From Chlorokybus atmophyticus (Eukaryota > Streptophyta > Chlorokybophyceae > Chlorokybales > Chlorokybaceae), in contig RHPI01002656.1 of the NCBI GenBank assembly GCA_009103225.1, forward strand, positions 260,096 through 324,095: a stretch of 64,000 bases of DNA, written 5' to 3'. The notes beneath the pieces are model-generated. The model saw only the letters and a list, made by a program, of their open reading frames with translations. It ran no database searches and was not told the DNA's origin. Made by a program: the position numbers and the translations under genes. Positions 42,546-54,486 of this stretch are shown in pieces (the first letter of the stretch is position 1; the number at the start of each line of letters is the position of its first letter).

Positions 42546-42599
42546 CCCGGCCCTCGAGGATTGTAGATGACCTCACAGGTTTGAAGGGGGAATGTACAC

Positions 42600-42873
42600 T
42601 AAGAGCGGAGGTGTCGACAGCCTTCAAGCATGGTTTCGTCAAGCGCACGATCCTTCATAAAAAATGAGGTCCTGGTAACTGGTAGTGAGTGTCTACACGA
42701 TAAGTACAACACCTGCGGAGCTAGACTTGGAAGCTACAACTTCAGATACTGTCCAAGAGAGACCACAAGCTGCATGGAGTTTGCCTGTACTACAGTTGAA
42801 TAATTGGTTGAACCTCGACCCAGTCATTTTGCTACAGTACACTATGCACAATCAACACTGAACTACGTAGTGA
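42600..42873. other. Short intergenic stretch
   Basis: No coding or structured feature was seen between the duplicated block and the 3' end of the minus-strand OB-fold gene. Confidence 0.35.
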
Positions 42874-45800
42874 CTAGTGCGTACTGTACTGCTTTAAGTG
42901 CACAGTGCTACACACGGTCAGCTGCAATGCGCGTGCAATGAATTTCGCCTGCTGTGCTTGCTCATTCTGGTGCACCTTGTACATGTACACCAGCAACTCG
43001 AGCCCCAACAGCCTGCCAAGCTGAGCTTCTCGTTGTGCCTGCAGCAAATGTGAGTGTGCCATAAGCGCAATATGCTGGAAAGACTGCAGCATGTATAATC
43101 ATAAGGTGTCATGCACCAGACGCCGATGAGAAACTCCTCCTATCATGCAGTTTAAGCTACCATCCTGTACGCTATGCACAAATTTACCTGTGGCCAGATG
43201 GCATACTCTTCCGGTGCCACGCTGATAATGTCGCAAAGAGCCTTAGGAGTGCACAGAGTCTCCATGCAAGCCGTCCCATCATCCACCTTGACTGCTCCTG
43301 CTTTAGGTATAACAATGCACAGGTTACAGCCTCACAAGAGAAGCAGGATACTGTCTAATGCCATTACAACAAGGACTTCACACGCAACTGACCTTCGTAC
43401 TGGTAGCAACACTCCGTTGGAAGGCAGGGTACTTGGCACAGGCTGCATAAATCTGGACTACCAGCATTCATGCCTGCAGCCACTCGCGCACCACAACGAG
43501 CGTGCGCCTTGTACACAGCAATACTCTGCTTGTCAATGCCAGCCAGGACGACCCTGGACACCTGTGAAGTGCGTTGTAAGCACACATGGACGTACACAGG
43601 AGTTCTTGAGAGCACATTCCTGACCTGCTGGCTTGTGCCGTTAACACAATACAGAGGCAGGGCTGCATTCATAGCAGGAGATGTCAGCCTTGCCAGCAAC
43701 ATGGTCAGGTTGTTTAAGCAAGAAGTCGGCTCGTTCCGCCATATGCAGCCACCTGGTCTGAAGCACCAGCAAGCCGTATAAGCACCATATGCAATATCAA
43801 GCACGTGAGTGATAAGGATACTGCCCACAAAGCCCTGTTGGCGTGTTACAACAATACAACAGTGTCGATATTCATAGAGGTGTCACACATCCTTACAACA
43901 GCAATTCTATGTTGAGCGCGACTATCCGCGTAAGCATGTCACTTGTGCGCAAAGTTGCACACAAGCATATTGTGTTATGCGAGTCATCGTGCACATTGCC
44001 GGATACGAAAATGTTGTTGCATCAAAGCAGTCGACCAGCTGTTTGCAACCACCATACCTGTCGTGTACAAAGTTGGCTGTTGTGCACAGGCCTTTGACAA
44101 GTATCTGCTGCCCTGGTTGCAGAGGCTCCGTACTCCATCCTCTCTCCATGATCAGCGCAACTTCCAAGCAGCCAGTACGATCTGCCAGTTGCATACTGCA
44201 GACACAGCATGTCATGTGCAACGCATGTGTTATGGTTTCACGCATGTACTTTTATCACAGACAGTCAGGTGTTGCTGATGCATGTTTGCGTATATACTTG
44301 ATTAGTGAATGTCACTGCGGTTACGTGAGCCGCACCTTACCTGAAGTTTTGGCTGCTGCAGCTGCAAGAGGCAGTTGAGTCTGTGACGCTGCCACTGCTC
44401 TGCGAGCGACAACAGTCTTCACTGTGCAAGCGTCTCAGCTCCAAGACCGTCCCAACCATCGCGACATTGCGCATGCGAGGATGTAAGTCTGCAATCAGCA
44501 CCTGTGCTGCTATCAGTTCAGGCCATGTGAGTGCAGTGAGTATGACCCCAACACTGACTGTGCATATGCTTCCTGGCAAAGCAACTTCAGCATTGAATCA
44601 GACCTGCTCCGTGCAGCGCCTGCAATCTACCCATCCTTCTCCATCTTGTTGGTAACCTTTGCTGTCACAGGTGATACTCTGTTGCATCCACACGTTAGAA
44701 GCATTTGCTTCTTGTCGAGCATGACAGACGCACCGGTAGAAGACACTTGCCTGTGCTTGGCTTGCAACCGGCACATGGATGACTGTTGCCTCCGTATGCT
44801 CCAGCCACACGAGGCCCTGAGACTGTCCTGATTGTTGCTCAAGAGCGCGCACAATCACTGCGTTATGGACGACGATGTGCTCTCCCTCACTGTTTGGCAC
44901 AAGAGGAGGTATCATTGCTGTATGATCAGCGAAAACCATGGTTTCATTTCAACGCTTTAACTGTGGTAACAACTGTCAAAGCAACACTACCTACAGCCCG
45001 TGTCGCATGCAGCACAGGACAAACTGAAGCAAATGGCTTTGCACAATGCAGCACTGACCTTAGCAAGCTGACGACATCAATGTGATGTTGGTAGAGCAGC
45101 ACTGATATGGTTATGGCAATGTTGGAAAGGTCGGAGAGTATGATGCGTCTCCTTTTGCCATCAGGTGCATTCACAGCTGGGCATATGCGTAATATTCTGC
45201 GAAACAGTGGTTGTTTGCTTTCACTGCAAAATTGCTGCGCTTGGATGCTACCTTGCAGCTACCTGCCATGGACACTGCAAGGCGTGCCAGTTTCTTGGAT
45301 GGATGAGACAGCTTCTCCAACAGTGCTTATCTGCCCGTACTTTTGCGACAACCGCGCCACGATGCCCATATTCTCCTGGTTAAGCATGCATTTACGGGTT
45401 TTGTTGGTCACATGTCAGCACATGACCAGAAGTTCTCACAACCATTGTGTCTACTCGTTGCACAGCATGGCAAGCGTCTGCATACCCCTTCATGGCAGAT
45501 GAGACAGTTCTCTGTCGGCAACAGCACTGCTGGTGCACAAGTCGGCCTGTTCAGAGACGGCTCTGTGCAGTCAGCATCATCTACTGCTGTGCGAAGGCGT
45601 ACATTCCCGTGCAATCGGCAGCTGGTTAGGCGCATCCAGCTTCCAACCTGCAACACAGGAGGTGCTGAAGTTGCCAACTCCGCAAACCTGTGCGCCAGCA
45701 TGGCTCAGTTCTTGGCCAGAGTTACAGGGCGAAACACCAACATTCAACACAAGCCAGCAGCTGAAGCACCAAAGGGGCATGCCCTTACGCACTTGTGGTG

Positions 45801-46647
45801 CAGGTACATGTTGACTGAGCGGTTACTCCAAGCGTCTGTAAGAGCCAGTAGCACTGTGCCTGTGCCTGCATTGTCAACGGGCAACAGGGGTCGTCTGCAT
45901 CATCGTCAACGTGCGTAAAAGCTGCAAGCAAGTAATGAGTGACATAGTATGCTTGAGGGCATGGTAGAATGGGGCGAGAGGGACGGCATTCTGCAACTTG
46001 TTGGAAATTGAACAGCGCAAAAGTTGAGTTTGCGACATTATGATGCATAAACCTGTCACAAAATTAGCTGATGATGTCCCTAGCAAGTATACCTTGCTTG
46101 GTTACAACATTGGTCACGAGTGCATCCAAGACGGCGCCTTCTGGCACATAACCGCGCTCATACAGGCTGGTCACAGTAACCACCTGAAGCCAACCATTGT
46201 GTTACTGTTCGTTGGACAAAGTCTGATTGTTGCACCTGTTAACAACTGTTCATGCAGCGAAGAATATTTGCCCCTGAACTATGAGTACCTTGTCGGAGAG
46301 GGGTCGACGGAGCAGTTGCTTCTGTCCAGCAGTACCGCTCTTTGGCGTACACGCAAAAGCGGGCGTCCGTGAGGCCGCCTTCCAAGCCTGCGCTCATTTT
46401 CAGTCATGCCCATGCACAAATTGCATGCCACGGAACCACTATGTTGCACTTGTCTCACCAGGCTAAGCTCTGTTAAGAGGACAGCATTGCTGATTCCTCC
46501 AGGATACGCCTGGAGCAGCTGGACGACAGCCGCTGCCAGCCATCCCCAGGGCGGGTGTGGGAGCTTCGTCGCGGCAGCAGGCCCAACTCCACCACCACTC
46601 GTCTCAAGCTCTCGCCCCGCCCAGTTGACCAGCTCCTCGACGTCCAT
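42874..46647 (-). CDS. Multi-OB-fold, zinc-ribbon protein, candidate CST-complex subunit CTC1 (RPA1-like)
   Basis: Large predicted DNA-binding protein with about fifteen exons. Exons with agreeing phases are 46647-46459, 46387-46289, 46183-46093, 45990-45816, 45687-45486, 45375-45263, then less certain ones near 45,170-45,085, 44,925-44,770, 44,770-44,600, 44,520-44,350 and 44,210-43,990, and finally 43762 (approx.)-43625, 43561-43393, 43297-43188, 43083-42874. Features are an OB-like strand set (VLIADLHPRMRNVAMVG), LADRTGCLEVALIMERGW with QQILVKGL, a Cys pair CRRC, and a C-terminal zinc-ribbon OB domain: ARCGARV...LCSLC followed by KVDDGTACMETL. A CxxC-containing OB fold followed by V-D-D-G-T-A is the pattern of RPA1 DBD-C and of the CTC1 C-terminus, and the many OB segments fit CTC1 better than RPA1. 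MEIOB is an alternative. The starting ATG has a short, plausible leader (MDVEELVNWAGREL). Confidence 0.5.
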
Positions 46648-46903
46648 GACCACGACAAGTACGCCGCCGTCCACCACCGCCGCCGCCGTCAGCTTTTGGG
46701 CGCCAAAACCCTAGCACACGTTTGAACACTTTGAACAGCGTTGTTGCGTCATGGCTATGCGTCAGCACACAACCGTCACTACACATGCGGGTTTCTGGGG
46801 CCCCAATATAGGCTCCTAAGTTGGGTCCCTAACGCAGGGTCCGGAGCGGAGAAGGGATTCCGACCCTACTGCTAGGGCTGGGTGTGGAATGTTGTTAGCG
46901 GGA
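46648..46903. promoter_or_regulatory. Short divergent promoter with telo-box-like motif
   Basis: 256 bases between divergent starts. AAAACCCTAG at 46705-46714 resembles the telo-box core, and a GGGCCCC/ TAGGGCT motif occurs at 46,798-46,880. Confidence 0.4.
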
Positions 46904-48449
46904 ATGGACGAGGCGACGGCGGTGGCGGCGGCCGCGGAGGGGATGGGGGTGGTCCTAGGGGAGGGTAAGCTGGAGGCGCAGAAGGCGATACTCGAAGAGG
47001 TGGCTAGGATGCAGCGTGAGGAGAAGCTGCAGCAACTGCAACAGGAGCAGCCACAGCAGCAAGACGAGGTTCAGCCGGCTGGGGTGGAAGCCAATGCGCC
47101 GTCCACCGCTGTAGAAGCCGTTGCTGCTGCTTACGGTGATGGCGATGATGACGACGACGATGAAAGCGACGACCAGGCGGAGCGCAGACGACGGCGAGGA
47201 CGGTATTGCCGTTGTTGTAGCCGTGTTGAGTGATTGAGACCATGCGTTGCCTACGTTTTGCATTGTATGGCGGTGAAGCGTGGGCAGTGCCGCAGAGAAC
47301 GCTTCTTGATTGAGCTTATAGTAACCTTGCATGCATGTTGAACATTACATTGGTAACATGTTTCCATGCACGACGGTAGTGCAATAGAACGCGCACCAAC
47401 ATGACTAAATAAGCAAGACCTCTGCACTGCACATCATGCTGCCTATCAAGCCGACTTTTTGCTGCTGCTGTTGCAGAAACTTGGAGCAGCGGGGTGCATA
47501 TGACGATGCAATGGACACTCGTCGTGAGCGAAGCCGAAGCCGAGAGCGCGACAGAGACAGAGAACGAGACAGACACGGAGACAGAGACAGAGAAAGAAAC
47601 CGAGATAGAGATAGAAATAGAGACAGAGACAGAAACAGGCATGAGAGGGTGGGAGAGAGGGGCAGAGACTTGCCGCGCCACAGAGACAGCAGGGATGATC
47701 ACCATCGGTCAGAGCGGAGGATGCATGATCGGCCAGAGGTACTTTACCCTTATGCGAAGCATGAACAAGAGTACTCGCTGCAGTCTGCATGCATCAGGTT
47801 GCTGCGTTGCTGAACTTGCCAACGGCTGGTGGGTTTTCAGGACGATATTGGGCTGAAAGTTGGACGTATGCGCAGTGACTATGTTGCGGGTAAGTTGAGC
47901 ATGCAAGCATGTGGTTGCAAAGATTGAGTTTATTGCACTGCTTAACTGGAGCAATTATGCCATACAGAGCATAAACCCAACCGTGGTCGGGAGCGACAGC
48001 ATCCCTACCAACAAGCGCGCTGGCAGCATGACCGTTCCACAGTCAATGGCAAAGCCGACAACAGAGCAGCGAGGAGAAACGAGCGGCCAGCACCATCCTC
48101 AGCATATGATCCCGACGACCGCTATGATCCGTTTGCACGCTCTGCGGGTGTGCAACCGAGTGCAGCGGTTGATACAGGCAGGCAGCGTGACAGCTATGAG
48201 CACCGAGGCTCAGGTCGCGCAGATACCAGCGAGCAAAGGTGGGGAGGCGACAGAGCTGCGCGCGGGCATAGAGCGGATGCTCCTCGCAGGTTTGACCAGA
48301 ACAGGGCGCCAGGCGAAAAGGGCCCGCGGTCAGGGTCGCCAAAATGGTCGCATGACAAGTTTGAGGAGGTCGTGCGCGAGCCGACGCCGCAGAAAGATGA
48401 GTCAGCAGAGCAGCAGAGAAAGCTGTTGCTTGAACGGCTGCTGGCATGA
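46904..48449 (+). CDS. RD/RE/RN-repeat nuclear protein of unknown function
   Basis: Four exons in phase, 46904-47202, 47477-47738, 47841-47889 and 47968-48449, give 363 residues. The N-terminus is Ala/Glu/Gln-rich with an Asp run (GDGDDDDDDESDD) and RRRRRGR. Exon 2 begins LEQRGAYDDAMDTRRER and carries about 25 residues of alternating Arg-Asp/Glu/Asn typical of splicing or mRNA-processing factors. The C-terminus is Arg/Gly/Asp-rich and ends SPKWSHDKFEEVVREP and a Gln/Leu helix. W-x-H-D-K-F recalls the Btz/CASC3 motif of the exon-junction complex, but the rest does not clearly match. Nuclear RNA-related function is inferred from composition only. An ATG at 46889 would add five residues; 46904 has better context. 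Confidence 0.7.
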
Positions 48450-49139
48450 GCTCTCTTGTCGACGAGTTGGGTTTTCTCCCAGTGGGCAAGCTGTTTTCCT
48501 GCCATGCAGTGTTGCGAGTGCGCTTTGACTTGCATCCCAGCTGTGCACAGAGTGTTGCCAGGCAGACGTTGAGACATGCATTGTCAGTTGCATGGTATGA
48601 TCTGCATTCCTGTATTGCTGGCCCACTTCACTACGCTTGCACACAGCAGTCAAGGTGATTGTCTATGCCAGTCTATACATAAATCTCCAAGACTATCCTA
48701 CACATGCAGTTACTGCCTTGCACACATTCAACATGTTGAACACCAGCATGCATGCAAGGTTACCACATACACATACCTCAGTCCCACAGCAACCACGTAT
48801 GTGCCGACCAGACCAAATGCGATGTGCATGCCCTATCTGAGAGAGACAGCGTAGTTGCATGCGCGTGCTAGCGTGTTAGTGTGCTGCGCTGTTGCGTGGC
48901 CCTGTGCTGGACGTTGTTGCTGTGACGTGTGAGCTTAGGCATAGCCATGGACATGACCCGCACCCACTGTATGTCTGTGATTAATGATCAAGATTCTTGA
49001 GATCAAAAATCTGAACGAGCTTCAGGTGAAGCAGACAGGATGCAGTTCTACACAACACCGTCGCCGTTCTATTGTACACCAGGACATCGATCATAGCTTC
49101 ATAACAGCAGCAAGCATTGACGAACCTACAAAAGTGCTT
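48450..49139. other. Intergenic sequence before the truncated retroelement
   Basis: 3' region of the RD-protein gene and about 500 bases without recognisable features. No LTR is seen at the start of copy B. Confidence 0.4.
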
Positions 49140-51768
49140 GGCACTTCTGTACACCTTGGTAGCGCAAGGACGGCAATTAAGGCCATGCAACAGCCCGTGA
49201 CCGCAAGTCTTATCCCACCAGCACATCTAAATCTCCAGCGAAGTCAGCATACGCTGCACTATCTGCCCCTGTCGTCTGCCATCGATGTGGTCGACACGGC
49301 CACTACTAGAAGGACTGCACGGAAGAGTACGGGAACTTGGTGTGTGACCACTGCCACAATACCGGTTACTTGGAGGCAGTCTGCTACTCCAAGCACCCTG
49401 AGTTGAGACCCTTAGGCAGCTACGATGGCAGCAGCGGTTACAACAACAACAACAACAGCGGCAACAGGGGCAAGGAGCCAGCCGACAACGGTAATAGGGG
49501 GAAGAACAACCCTCCAAAATAAAAACAGAACCACCAAGGTGGACCCAAGGCAGGCAACGCCGGTCGCAAAGCGCCTGCTGCGAAGGACACAGAGGTGTTT
49601 GCGGCCCTCATAGCACGGATGGATGAGCTTTATGCAATGCTGAAGGTTACGGGGGATGAATATCGCGCATGCTACATGGCACGATGGGCATCAATGGGAG
49701 TGAAGCGTAAGGAAGTCGCCTCGCCTACCCGCGTACAACCACCATGGCGAACCCGAGGGGACGCCGGGTCATCCTCCACAGGTTGAACAGCTGGTTCTGC
49801 TGGCCAAGGGGCAACAACAGCAGCAACAACTTCAGCGCCTTCATCGGCTGCCACCACGGGTGCCTCGTTGTCTGCATCGGCGGAAGCCCTTGCAGATCCC
49901 ACTACAGCTGCTGCCATACAAGCCGCCACAACCGCCGCCACCACTGCCGTCGGTGAAGGTCTCACGGCAACTATTGCTGCGACCTTAGTTGTCCTTGCTG
50001 CCGAGTTGATGGCAGCAACCTCGTCAGCAGCAACCATCGCCACTGTTAACCCCACTGCGCAGCCAACCAGTATTGTAGCTATCACCCAGCTCAGTATTGC
50101 TGCCTTGGAAACAACCATGGCCGGACTATCAACGTCCACCATAGCTGCCACAGGGGCGAGGCCCTCCACGTCCATGACAGCAAAGGCAGCCTCAACCGGC
50201 GCAGCTGACGTATCAGCAGCACTTTTCCCGCTCGGATAAGGACCAACGCGTACAGCCGCTGTCATGTCAATCACCCCGGCGCACGTTAGAGGTGACCAGT
50301 TCATGTGGCGCATTGACGAGGATGCTATATGGTGTCGATACTGTCCCTCTTTATCGTCACGAGCTAGGCCACGACTTCGGCACTCTTCGCATCACCGACG
50401 AGACCCTCGCCATGTTCTGGGATCTGTACTACCGAACTCGATTGACTCCGCAGCGCTGCTAACATCTAGCACTGCTGGAACCACCCAACCAAGAGCCGTC
50501 CAACCTGGACTTCGAATGACTTGGACCCGCAGGTGTTTCAACTGTTTCGGACATTTGCTGCGCGTCCGCTGGGCTAAGATCCTGAGTTGGACACATGCTC
50601 ATGGCGTGAGCAATGTCGCCGCTTCTACGCACTGAATCGAGCTCGCCAATTCCGTGAGCAGCAAGAACATGTGGTCCGCCGTCGCAAACGAAATTACTTT
50701 GAACAAGTCCATCGAGACATTGATGAAGCACCACCTGGCGTCATGATCAACGACACCCGCGATGAGGCACATGGCAACATTTGGGTAAACAGGCCGCAGC
50801 ATCCCATCGACGAGGATCGAGAGCGCATCAGGCTCGTTCAAACGGGGGCGTTGAGAGGATATTTTAGGAGGGAAATCGCTGCCCTCATCGTCGACATGAC
50901 CAACACATGGCTAGCAAATCAGCGTCAACCAGGGAAGGGGTATCTTCAACAAGGAGCCCACCCACATCTCGCTGGTCAGCAAACACACGGGGAGCGACAG
51001 TTGCGCACACGCTTGCTGCAGGAAGCCACCCCGGGAACGTTGCAACAACAAGGCCCGGAAGGCGCCACACTCAGAGGGATGCTGCAACTACAGGAAACCA
51101 CGGGAGAACGGGCTCAAGTACTCACATGGTTGATCAACAACCACCCTGCAGTTCCACTGCTCGCATTCCTGTCGAGACTGCATTGGATGAGTGCGTTCAT
51201 GCGCTCTGTACGGCAAGCCTACGACCAAGTGGTGGACCAGTTGCGTCCGTATGGCATTCGTGACAGAGTCACCATGGAGGTCGCCCTTATGCATCTACCA
51301 GGCATAGAGGCAGCACGGTAACTTCGGCGCATCGCGCAGGCCTATGACAACCAACGTCGGCAGCAGGACTCGCCCGACACTCTGAGAGGGCGAGCCATGA
51401 CAGTGATCGACGTAGGGATTACCGGAGGCCGGTGGGATACGTATATGCGGAGCATCCTTGGGATATCCACCATTGGCGACGCATTGGGAAGGCAGCTGGT
51501 ACGCGCCGTCTACCTCACGCCTATGCCTCAGGTGGAGGGGTTTGCCGATTGGCGTTATCACCCCTCAGCCACATTGAAGGGCACACTTGTGCGTGAGGTC
51601 GTTCATGCACTCTATTGGACCAACAGGGAGGCAGTGGCAGCAATGGAACGCGTTCCTCCACCACCACCACTAGCAGCTCCTGGTCTCGACCCATCTCCTC
51701 GTCGCAATCCACCACCGGCGCCAGCACCACCCGGACAGGGGCCAGGGCAGGGGGGTGAAACAGAATAA
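49140..51768 (+). pseudogene. Gag, C-terminal part (copy B)
   Basis: Two CCHC knuckles appear: CHRCGRHGHY-stop-KDC with a TAG at 49307-49309, and CDHCHNTGYLEAVC with Tyr replacing the His. A short Asn run follows (YNNNNNSGNRG). The part from 50,587 matches copy C gag closely (HPAVPLLAF, MLLPG-like LMHLPGIEAAR, RAMTVIDVG). A TAA at 51319-51321 replaces the CAA of copy C. The section ends in a Pro-rich linker with TAA at 51766-51768. Confidence 0.8.
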
Positions 51769-51816
51769 GGGAGTGCACCAGGACAGGGCACAGCTCCTGC
51801 TGCAGGAAAAGGAGCC

Positions 51817-52380
51817 ATGGCAGCCTTGAGGTCCAGCACTATGGAGCACCATCCCACCACAAATGCTGTTTCTCGACGTCCCCACGATCGCGCACGGCTC
51901 AACGCCAACGCAGTCATGGTTGCCAACCAGGGCAAGCATGTGCAGATCAACGGACATGCGCCCAAGCGCGTCATGCTGAATGGAGGGGCACAACCATGTA
52001 TTATCGGTCGACACTTGGCTAAGGCCTTGGGTCTCACAGCAGCGGCGCTTGACAGCTGCCCTTTTGAGATTGACACCGCCACGCAAGGACGAGAAAGCCC
52101 CGTTGGCATCACCAAGGAAGTCCTCACCATTACCCTAACTGGGCTGGACCCCACTCACACTACTCAGCTAGCTCAGCGGTGTGTGGTCACCAACGCCACT
52201 AATTATAACCTGCTAATCGGGCAAGACTTCAGCTACCCCGTAGCCATTGGCATGGACAACTGGACCGAGCAAGCATGGTTCAGACCTGGCTGGTGTAGCA
52301 GAGATGGTTCCACCATCGGGTTCATCCCCCTCGACCTAGTGTTGCCCACACGAGCACGCCGACTTATGGGGGCCACCGCT
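51817..52380 (+). pseudogene. Retropepsin with lost catalytic Asp (copy B)
   Basis: Aligned with copy C (PKRVMLDTGAQPVIIG), copy B reads PKRVMLNGGAQPCIIG: the catalytic D-T-G is N-G-G, with Asn encoded at 51979-51981. The second family motif (NLLIGQDFSYPV) is preserved. It is in the same frame as the end of gag, separated by the TAA at 51766. Confidence 0.85.
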
Positions 52381-53021
52381 ACAACTGTCGCTACGTCACC
52401 CATGCCCTACCCCGACACGCAGGACACTGCAACCAAGGAGGTGGTGTTGACATACACACGTGCAAGTGACACGCCAACAACATCAACACAAGAGCATGAC
52501 TGCTACTGCCGCCATAGCATCCGCACACATGCTACATCGTGACCTCTTTTCTTTATCGCAACAAGTCTGGGCTTTATACCCCGCCAGTCTCTACACACGT
52601 CTACATTGGCAAGCACCGCGTGCGCTATACTCAGCCGATTGCTGTTCTGTAAGCTATGCTGTCTAGCTCACAACCAGAGCTTTCCAACAAGCAAAGCCAC
52701 ACCTGCTAAGCTTACGTATCCACGAAGCTACGCGATTTCTCCCAAGGCTCTACCAAGCAACCTGATCCGGAGTCCGTCATGACTCGACCGTCTTGCTAAG
52801 TCTAGAGTCCACGCGCTTCTTCCTGGTACCTTCGACCCTCGACTCCTGTATGAAGGGCAAGCTGACCGGATACAAGCATTAGTCAACAGGTGGCCTTATA
52901 AGACCCTGCAGAGCGTCGTTGAAGAGCAGAGGTAAATGCGCATGCATTGCTAGACAAACAGCCTTTCCCTACACGCTTTCTAAACTAACACGAAGATGTC
53001 CCGGTTGCAGAGCAGGTCATC

Positions 53022-54260
53022 ATGGCCACTGGAGCCGTGGACTTCAGCGCGGTGCGGCGCCAACAAGAAGTCACCTTGCCGGAGCTGTTCGGCGGGATTG
53101 GCAGCGGCTTGGCGGCTCTTCTTAACACCGGTGTCAAGGTAATACAGTATCACTACTGTGACCCTGATCCGCACGCTGTTCGCCATCATCTATGCCAGTT
53201 GCACTTGCGCTATCCACACCTCTTGCCGTTGTTTGCATTTCGTGGAAGTCTTAAGGCTCTGCCTCAAAACATCCGCTCCATCTCGGCTGATCATCTCATT
53301 GCCTTGGGCAATGTGGATCTGTTGATTGCTAAATGGGAGTGCCAGGGTCACTCCAGGGCCGGGACCGGACAGGGGTTAACGATCCACGCTTCACACTCTT
53401 TTGGGCATTGCTGCGAGTCATCCACCCTGCTGCAGCACCACCAGATTCAACACCCTCTGGTGTACGTTATCGACAATGTCCTCCGAGGATGATCGCCGCC
53501 ATCATGTGCAGCACAGCTACCGCGTCGTGTGCTCTATCCTTGGCCACCCGTCCAAGATAAACGCCGCACGCCGTGGGAGTGCCAGGGTCACTCTCGGGCC
53601 GGGACCGGACAGGGGTGAACGATCCACGCTCCACACTCTTTTGGGCATTGCTGCGAGTCATCCACCCTGCTGCAGCACCACCAGATTCAACACCCTCTGG
53701 TGTACGTTATCGACAATGTCCTCCGAGGATGATCGCCGCCATCATGTGCAGCACAGCTACCGCGTCGTGTGCTCTATCCTTGGCCACCCGTCCAAGATAA
53801 ACGCCGCACTCCATGGGTTACGTGCACACCGCGTCCGTGCCAAGTGGACAAACCTCGCCGATGTGGAAGAGCTGACCACCGCTGAGCACCTCAGCTCGCA
53901 TCACAAGAGATTGTGAATGACATCCTCGACATTAGCAGAGCGTCACAGCGAGTCTCTCGCCACGACCATGCGCACTTCCATTAATGCAATCAACCAGGAG
54001 AACCACGTTGAGCTCTCCCCACGCCGGGTCTCATACCCGAGCTCGTATGCCTTCAGAGATGGCAGGGACGGCATGGTCTTCGACAGCAACACAGGCCGCC
54101 TGGACGAACCCAATGCACGCGAGCGTGAACGCGCCATGAGGTTCTTCCCAGGCAGCATCACAGGCTGCTCAATGATAGATAATCAGCAAAGGCAACTCTT
54201 GGGACGCGCCATGGACCAGAATAGCATGGTCTGTTGCCTGGAGGTATGCTTCGTCATTCA
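53022..54260 (+). pseudogene. C5 cytosine methyltransferase-like domain inside pol (copy B)
   Basis: Motif I reads LPELFGGIGSGLAALLNTGVKV (53,076-53,140; the F-x-G-x-G cofactor loop), followed by YCDPDPHA (motif II-like acidic residue). Motif IV is the segment after VDLLIAKW: E-C-Q-G-H-S at 53,337-53,354, where canonical enzymes have P-C-Q-x-F-S; the putative catalytic Cys codon is 53340-53342. G-x-G-D-x-R-like residues follow, then VYVIDNV (motif VI, E-N-V in active enzymes). Near the end RERERAMRFFP and LLGRAMDQNSM (54,110-54,228) match the C-terminal E-R/G-N-A region, closest in style to DRM/DNMT3-type enzymes. A 240-bp tandem duplication and frame changes break the frame. Placement between protease and reverse transcriptase indicates it was translated as part of pol. 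Confidence 0.8.
53335..53814 (+). repeat. 240-bp tandem duplication within the methyltransferase domain
   Basis: 53335-53574 and 53575-53814 are nearly identical, starting GGGAGTGCCAGGGTCACTC and ending AACGCCGCAC. The unit spans motif IV through motif VI. Only a few substitutions separate the copies, so the duplication is recent relative to the element's decay, or an assembly error. Confidence 0.92.
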
Positions 54261-54485
54261 AGACCGACAGGTGTCTCTCAAGGATCTCAAACACCTGTTT
54301 CGGGGTGGGTCAATTGCTCCGATACTGTCGTGGCCCACACCGCCCTGGAGATCGCTCACATGAGGAGGAGCAGGCAGCAGTCACAGTGGAGCTTATCCTG
54401 TGAAGGCAACAGCCACGTCATGGGATCCTGCCATGGGACCCTTGGCTACAGGGCCTGTGAAGGAGCAGTTGGGGGGGGGGGGGGG

Positions 54486-54486
54486 N
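54486..54486. other. Single N after a 15-base G run
   Basis: An ambiguous base closes a poly-G run (54471-54485) between the methyltransferase remnant and the reverse transcriptase. It probably marks an unresolved homopolymer or a joined gap, so missing sequence between the two domains cannot be excluded. Confidence 0.9.

Noticed and set aside
49672-50313. 213-codon Ala/Val-rich minus-strand frame
   Set aside because: Antisense of the Thr/Ala-rich gag region of copy B, as in copy C.
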